Shown one piece after another: positions 59,888 to 64,000 of a stretch of 64,000 nucleotides of DNA. The position numbers and the translations under genes were made by a program. The stretch covers positions 7,670,835-7,734,834 of the forward strand of contig CM074804.1 of the NCBI GenBank assembly GCA_037447605.1, read 5' to 3'. Below the pieces are notes generated by a model, which was not told where the DNA came from, searched no databases, and saw only the letters and a list, made by a program, of their open reading frames with translations. Origin of the DNA: Zygnema circumcarinatum (taxonomy: Eukaryota > Streptophyta > Zygnematophyceae > Zygnematales > Zygnemataceae). Numbering within the stretch: the stretch's first letter is position 1; the number at the start of each line of letters is the position of its first letter.

Positions 59888-62800
59888 CTGAAAGCAGGAC
59901 AGCAAGAAGGGTGAGAAGAATTCGTGCCGTGTTCACATGTCCCGTGTACTCGTTCAGGAGCTCCCCACTCTCTCTGCACTACTCCCACCCCACAAAGAGG
60001 GCTGCCACGTGTCAGCTTCTCCTTCGCTCGCTCGCTCGCTTCTCTCCTTGATATCGACTACCCGGTGGCAGCATCATCTCACTGACTACTTCAAGCAGCG
60101 CTTTTGTGATGTCATTATTGCAAACGGGGAATTGGATTGGATGGGGAAACGATCAAACCGGAGGAAAAAAGCAAAACCCTAAAAACCCTCAAAACCCTAA
60201 AAACCCTAAAACACAAGCTAAAGGCATTTGCAAGGCGAAGTTGTCCGGCGGCCATGCAGCCAATGGGAGCGTGCCACCTGTCGAGTAGGCGCAGCGTGCT
60301 GTCGAGGCAGCCCGCGAGCGCGCAGTTTCCGTCGTTGGATAGCGCCACACTGTTCACGGCGGGGCCCACATGGTCCGCCGTCACGCTGAACCCCAATTGC
60401 ACCCCATCATCATCATCCGGTCACCGCTTTACATTTAGTTATTTTGATTGGTTTGTTCCTAGAGTGAATGAATGGTTTGGGACAGGACACGACTCTCTGA
60501 CAAAAAAGGTTGAAAAGTCCCTCGCCCTCATCTCCCTTCCCCCCTCTCCCTCCCCCTCTTTCCCCCCCGCTTCCCCCTTCCTCCCCTCCCGTCCTCCTCC
60601 TGCTGCCCCCTTCCCCTCCCACTCTCATTCACACACACACACACACACACGCACGGACGTTTGCTCCTAATCTTGACGAGTCCCCCCCAGCCCATCTTCT
60701 GCATAGAAGCCAACACCATCACCCGGCCAGAAAATCCGACGAACCGCGCTCTCTCTGAAGCCACACATTCCTGAAACCCTAGCCCTAACCCTAACCCTAA
60801 AAAACGAAACCCTAAACCCTAACCCTAATCCTAAACCCTAAACCTAACTCTAAACCCTAACCCTAACCCCTGAACCCTAACCCTAACCCTAACCCCTGAA
60901 CCCTAGCCCTAACCCTAACCTTAACGCCTAAACCCTAACCCTTACCCCTAAACCCTAACCCAAACCCTAGCCCCTAAACCCTAACCCTACCCCCCCCCCT
61001 TCTCACCGGCCCATGCGAATGTCAAAAGTGCGCACGGAGCCGTCCACGGAGCCGGCAATGATCTCCGCCGGAGCCAAAGCCAGTGACGTCACACTGTCAG
61101 AAAAGGGGTTCATCATCTGCACTACCATCGAATAGGGAGAGACCTCTTTTTAGGGTTACTTTGAAATCATGAAGGTTAGACTACTCTGAAATTCACATAT
61201 CGAATTCGGCATCGAGGTTCAGGGTCTAATCCAAGTGCCATGGGAATCTTAGAGCTAAAAATTTAAAGAAGCATATAAAGGTGCAGGAATCAGGAATTCT
61301 GCTTCTGTTGTTTTCACCTGAACCATATCGATGCTGTTTGAGCGTAGGTCCCACACCCGCACGCTTCTGTCGTACCCCGCTGACGTCACCACACTGTTCG
61401 TGTCATTTATCTTCACTGCATTCACCTGCACCCCCCAATGCAGGGCCTCTCTATTTCTCTGATGTTCTTTACTTTAGAGAGAGAGATTGAGAGAGAAAGA
61501 GAGCGAGAGAGAGAGAGAGAGAGAGAGGCTAGATTTGGGGGGCGCGGAGTGCTTAGGGTTTGAGACATTTCCAGGGTTTAGGCTTTAGGTCGTACACTTT
61601 TGGATTTCGTGATTTCAAACTTCAAAGCTTTTGAGTGAGCTTCGAGCTTGAGGGCTTCGAGAATTCGAATGTCTGAGCTTTACTGCTCTCAAAAGCTTCA
61701 TATTCTTTCCAAACTTACACTGGAGAAACATGGTTTTTTTCAGAGGCAGGCGCTTAAAAAAAATGCTTCAGGGCTTCAAGGTGCAGGATGTGCAGCTTTT
61801 TGGGTTTCAAAAACTTTCCTGTTCGCATAGTTATACAGTTTCAGGGTTTAAGAAAAGTTTTGTGTTCAAGAGTTTTCGGACTCGAGAGTTTCAGAATGTA
61901 CAAAAAGGCTTCGGTTTCTGAGCGCTGAGCGTTGGGCTTTTCACCTAATGGTCGCAGGTTCAAGCTGCAGTATTGGCTGCTCAAAAAATGAGCTTGGCTT
62001 AAAGAATTGAAGGTTTGATGTTTGAGGGAGTTCGAATCCAAAAGTTTCAAGGTTTCATGCTTTCCGGGGTTCAAGGGTCCTCAGCCTCTAGGGTTCAGAG
62101 TTTAAGGTTTAGGGTTTAAGGTTTCAGGTTTCAGACGTAAGGCGATGTGATGGTTAGGGTTCAGGATTTAACGTTAAGGGTTTCGGGTTCAAAGTTTAGG
62201 GTTCAGGGCTCGTAGCTCAAGGTTTAGGGTTCAGGCTTTAAGTTTTAGGGTTCAGGGCTCGTAGCTTAAGGTTTAGGGTTCAGGATTTAGTTTTAGAATT
62301 CAGGGCTCAGAGCTTAGGGTTTTGGGTTCAGGCTTTAAGTTTTAGGGTTCAGGGCTCGTAGCTCAACGTTTAGGATTCAGGCTTTAAGTTTTAGGGTTCA
62401 GGGCTCGTAGCTTAAGGTTTAGGGTTTCAGGGTTTAGAGTAATAGGGGTGGTTCTTCCTTCCCGCACCTCGCTGTCGTGTCCACGGAGCTTGCGCAGAAT
62501 GCGGCCCGAGGCCACGTCCCAGAGGAAGAGCTGCCGGTCGGCCCCGCACGAGACCAGCCGGCTGTTGTCGCTGGAGCCTAGCGGGGGGGAGAGGGAAGGG
62601 TTCAGGGATGAGGGGGTGTACCGCGTTGCTTCAGGGTGTGCGGTGTCAGGGTTCAGAGCTCAGGACTCAGGGATGGGGGTGCCAGGACCAGGGCTCAGGA
62701 GGTGAGGGTTCAGAGAGTAGGGTTCAGGGCTCCTATGTACGACACCGCACATTCAACATCGCCACAGTGAACTCTTGGACCTCCCTCCATCCATCTATCC

Positions 62801-63065
62801 ATCCATCCATCCCTCCCGGCCATCCCTCCCTCCCTCCCTCCCCTCCCCCCCCCTACCTGTAGACCGCCACGTCGCGCACGTCCCTGGCGTGGCCGTTGTA
62901 GACCTTGACGGCGCGGCCCGTGCGCGCGTTCCAGAGGCGCAGCGTGCGGTCGCGGCCGCAGGTCAAGCAGTAGACCGCGCCCGGGCCCGCGCTCAGCCGC
63001 GCGGCGAGGACCGCGCCCTCGTGCCCGCGCAGAACCGCCGCCTCGCGCCGAGGGAGGCCGGCCAT
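59205..63065 (-). CDS. WDR83: WDR83/MORG1-like WD40-repeat scaffold protein
   Basis: Eight exons (63065-62857, 62570-62468, 61425-61318, 61116-61007, 60385-60278, 59973-59937, 59704-59573, 59288-59205) join in phase to 296 residues, close to the 315 of the human protein. Seven WD repeats are complete: LRGHEGAVLAARLSAG, TCGRDRTLRLWNARTG, GADRQLFLWDVASG, GYDRSVRVWDLRSN, GSVDGSVRTFDIRMG, CLDSTLRLLDR, SEDGKVCFWDLVEAK and SSVDGTAKVWRV. Known role: WDR83 is a scaffold reported both in MAPK signalling and in the spliceosome. The 37-bp sixth exon uses the CAG acceptor that restores LLDRESGELL. Exons near the start are very GC-rich compared with the AT-richer 3' half. Two introns are filled with telomere-like repeats. 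Confidence 0.93.
59845..59884. repeat. (GA)n microsatellite in WDR83 intron
   Basis: About 20 GA dinucleotides within a longer purine-rich stretch (59752-59885), in the intron between the 37-bp and 132-bp exons. On the coding strand it is a (TC)n tract. Confidence 0.9.
60774..60992 (-). repeat. Interstitial telomere-like repeat, CCCTAA(A) orientation
   Basis: About 215 bp of CCCTAA and CCCTAAA units with variants such as CCCCTGAA, CCCTAG and CCTTAA fill part of the intron upstream of the 60385 exon. A smaller run lies at 60177-60212. The mixture of 6- and 7-bp units suggests old, diverged telomeric sequence of plant type (TTTAGGG). Confidence 0.85.
62085..62432 (+). repeat. Interstitial telomere-like repeat, TTTAGGG orientation
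   Basis: TTTAGGGTT, TTTAAGGTT and TTCAGGG units alternate over about 350 bp in another WDR83 intron. Embedded in it is a longer period near 60 bp (phrases such as TTTTAGGGTTCAGGGCTCG recur at about 62245, 62340 and 62390). Its orientation is opposite to the tract at 60774-60992. Confidence 0.8.
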
Positions 63066-64000
63066 GGCGGCTAGGGTTCAGGGGTTGTAGGGCTCAAGGG
63101 CTTCTGCGGTGCGGCAGCAGGAATGGGCATGGATCTGAAGGGTCCCTACTGAGAAGTGGAGGGAGGGGGGGGGATGTGAGAAGGTAACAAGTTAATGAAT
63201 TACATAGAGAGAGAGAGAGAGGAAGCGAAGAGAGCGCTGCTCCACTGAGGCGAGGCCTCGCAGCGGCAGGGTTCTAATGGCGGCTTCGTCGCCCAGACCG
63301 CCATGGATAGTGAATCCGAAAGCAGCCACACCCTGCTCAGGAGGGAGGGAGGGAGGGAGCAGAAGCGGCGGTAGGGGCACCTCCATGCAAGCGGCTCCCT
63401 GTGCTTGCGCTGTGGGGGCATCGCACATTCGTACGGTACGAATACAAGATCCACAGCGAAGAGGGGCTACGCGCACACCGACATGGGCCCTCCATTGGGT
63501 CCAACCAATGATTGCCAACCATTGCCAGATTTTTGTTGGTTGGGTCAGTCGCGACCCGTTCACATTGGGACTGCATTTGTCGTTTGTACGAGCACATTTG
63601 GCGGCGCCGCCGTCGCGAGATCAACGTCGGATCCACTATACCTCATGATCCAATGAATTTATGTACATTACCCCATTTCTACCCGAACCTAAATTCCACC
63701 TGCCGTACGGTGTGAACAAGCAGATCTAACGCTCTGACACTCGGATCAGCGTTCAGATTCACCATGGATCCTTCCAACGAGTGGCCCTTTGATCCTTCCT
63801 CCTTTGAATCCCAGCCACGTCGATAGAATCAACTCATTACTCATTACCCAATAAACACTTGCCACGTTTCATTTGAAATCGACTACATACCACGTGGCAC
63901 GTCTTGAGTCGTCCTTCATGGACACTGACGACTCGTCTTGACTCGAATCTGGATGCCACCCCACTCCCCAGGACCTCAACCGAGATAGCTACCGACAAAA
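63066..64000. other. Upstream region of WDR83-like gene; repeats
   Basis: This holds the WDR83 promoter and leader (minus strand). It contains a GA run (63207-63221), CGTACGGTACGA at 63430-63441, and CCATTGGGTCCAACCAATG with further ATTGG words at 63491-63542. Two or three CACGTGG/CCACGTG-like (G-box) words lie near 63865-63900. No gene is seen up to the window edge. Confidence 0.45.

Overview
This is nuclear DNA from a plant-lineage eukaryote. The genes carry many short introns with GT..AG ends. Intergenic gaps are rich in microsatellites, and two introns contain plant-type TTTAGGG telomere-like repeats. A MurF peptidoglycan ligase with a transit-peptide-like leader points to a non-flowering streptophyte (streptophyte alga, bryophyte or lycophyte), because angiosperms have lost most of the plastid peptidoglycan pathway. 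I cannot name the species. Exon structures were worked out by hand from splice sites, reading phase and remembered family conservation. They are internally consistent in phase but have not been checked against transcripts.

Layout. 1-830: a CCAAT/ATTGG-rich repeat and a 92-bp tandem array with an inverted arm. 1847-4070 (-): F-box/leucine-rich-repeat protein. 5052-7619 (+): MurF. 8049-9697 (-): 10-kDa co-chaperonin, with a heat-shock element upstream, followed by a tRNA-Asn gene (9873-9946). 10472-15958 (+): plastid SppA protease, 14 exons. 17615-20766 (-): NEMP-family nuclear-envelope membrane protein, 10 exons. 21190-21430: second copy of the ATTGG repeat. 21893-22864 (-): orphan intronless ORF. 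23374-33980 (-): LEUNIG-type corepressor, 17 exons, with a very long polyglutamine tract. 36720-40238 (+): PEPKR2/CDPK-related kinase. 41877-47338 (+): BSD-domain protein, 15 exons. 48548-51441 (-): patatin-like lipase. 52517-53943 (-): small protein resembling plant succinate dehydrogenase subunit 6. 54800-57082 (+): two-exon protein of unknown function. 58030-58773 (-): non-LTR reverse-transcriptase remnant. 59205-63065 (-): WDR83/MORG1 WD40 protein.

The genes are mostly unrelated housekeeping and regulatory loci, as expected in a eukaryotic chromosome, and I see no operon-like system. Two neighbours (MurF, SppA) look plastid-targeted, and the co-chaperonin and SDH6-like protein are probably mitochondrial. 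The least explained material is intergenic. Three short sequence families recur across the window, often close together, and none was recognised inside an exon: an ATTGG/CCAAT repeat, clusters of TACGGTACG-like palindromes, and a roughly 85-bp unit present three times. They may be parts of one degenerate mobile-element family.
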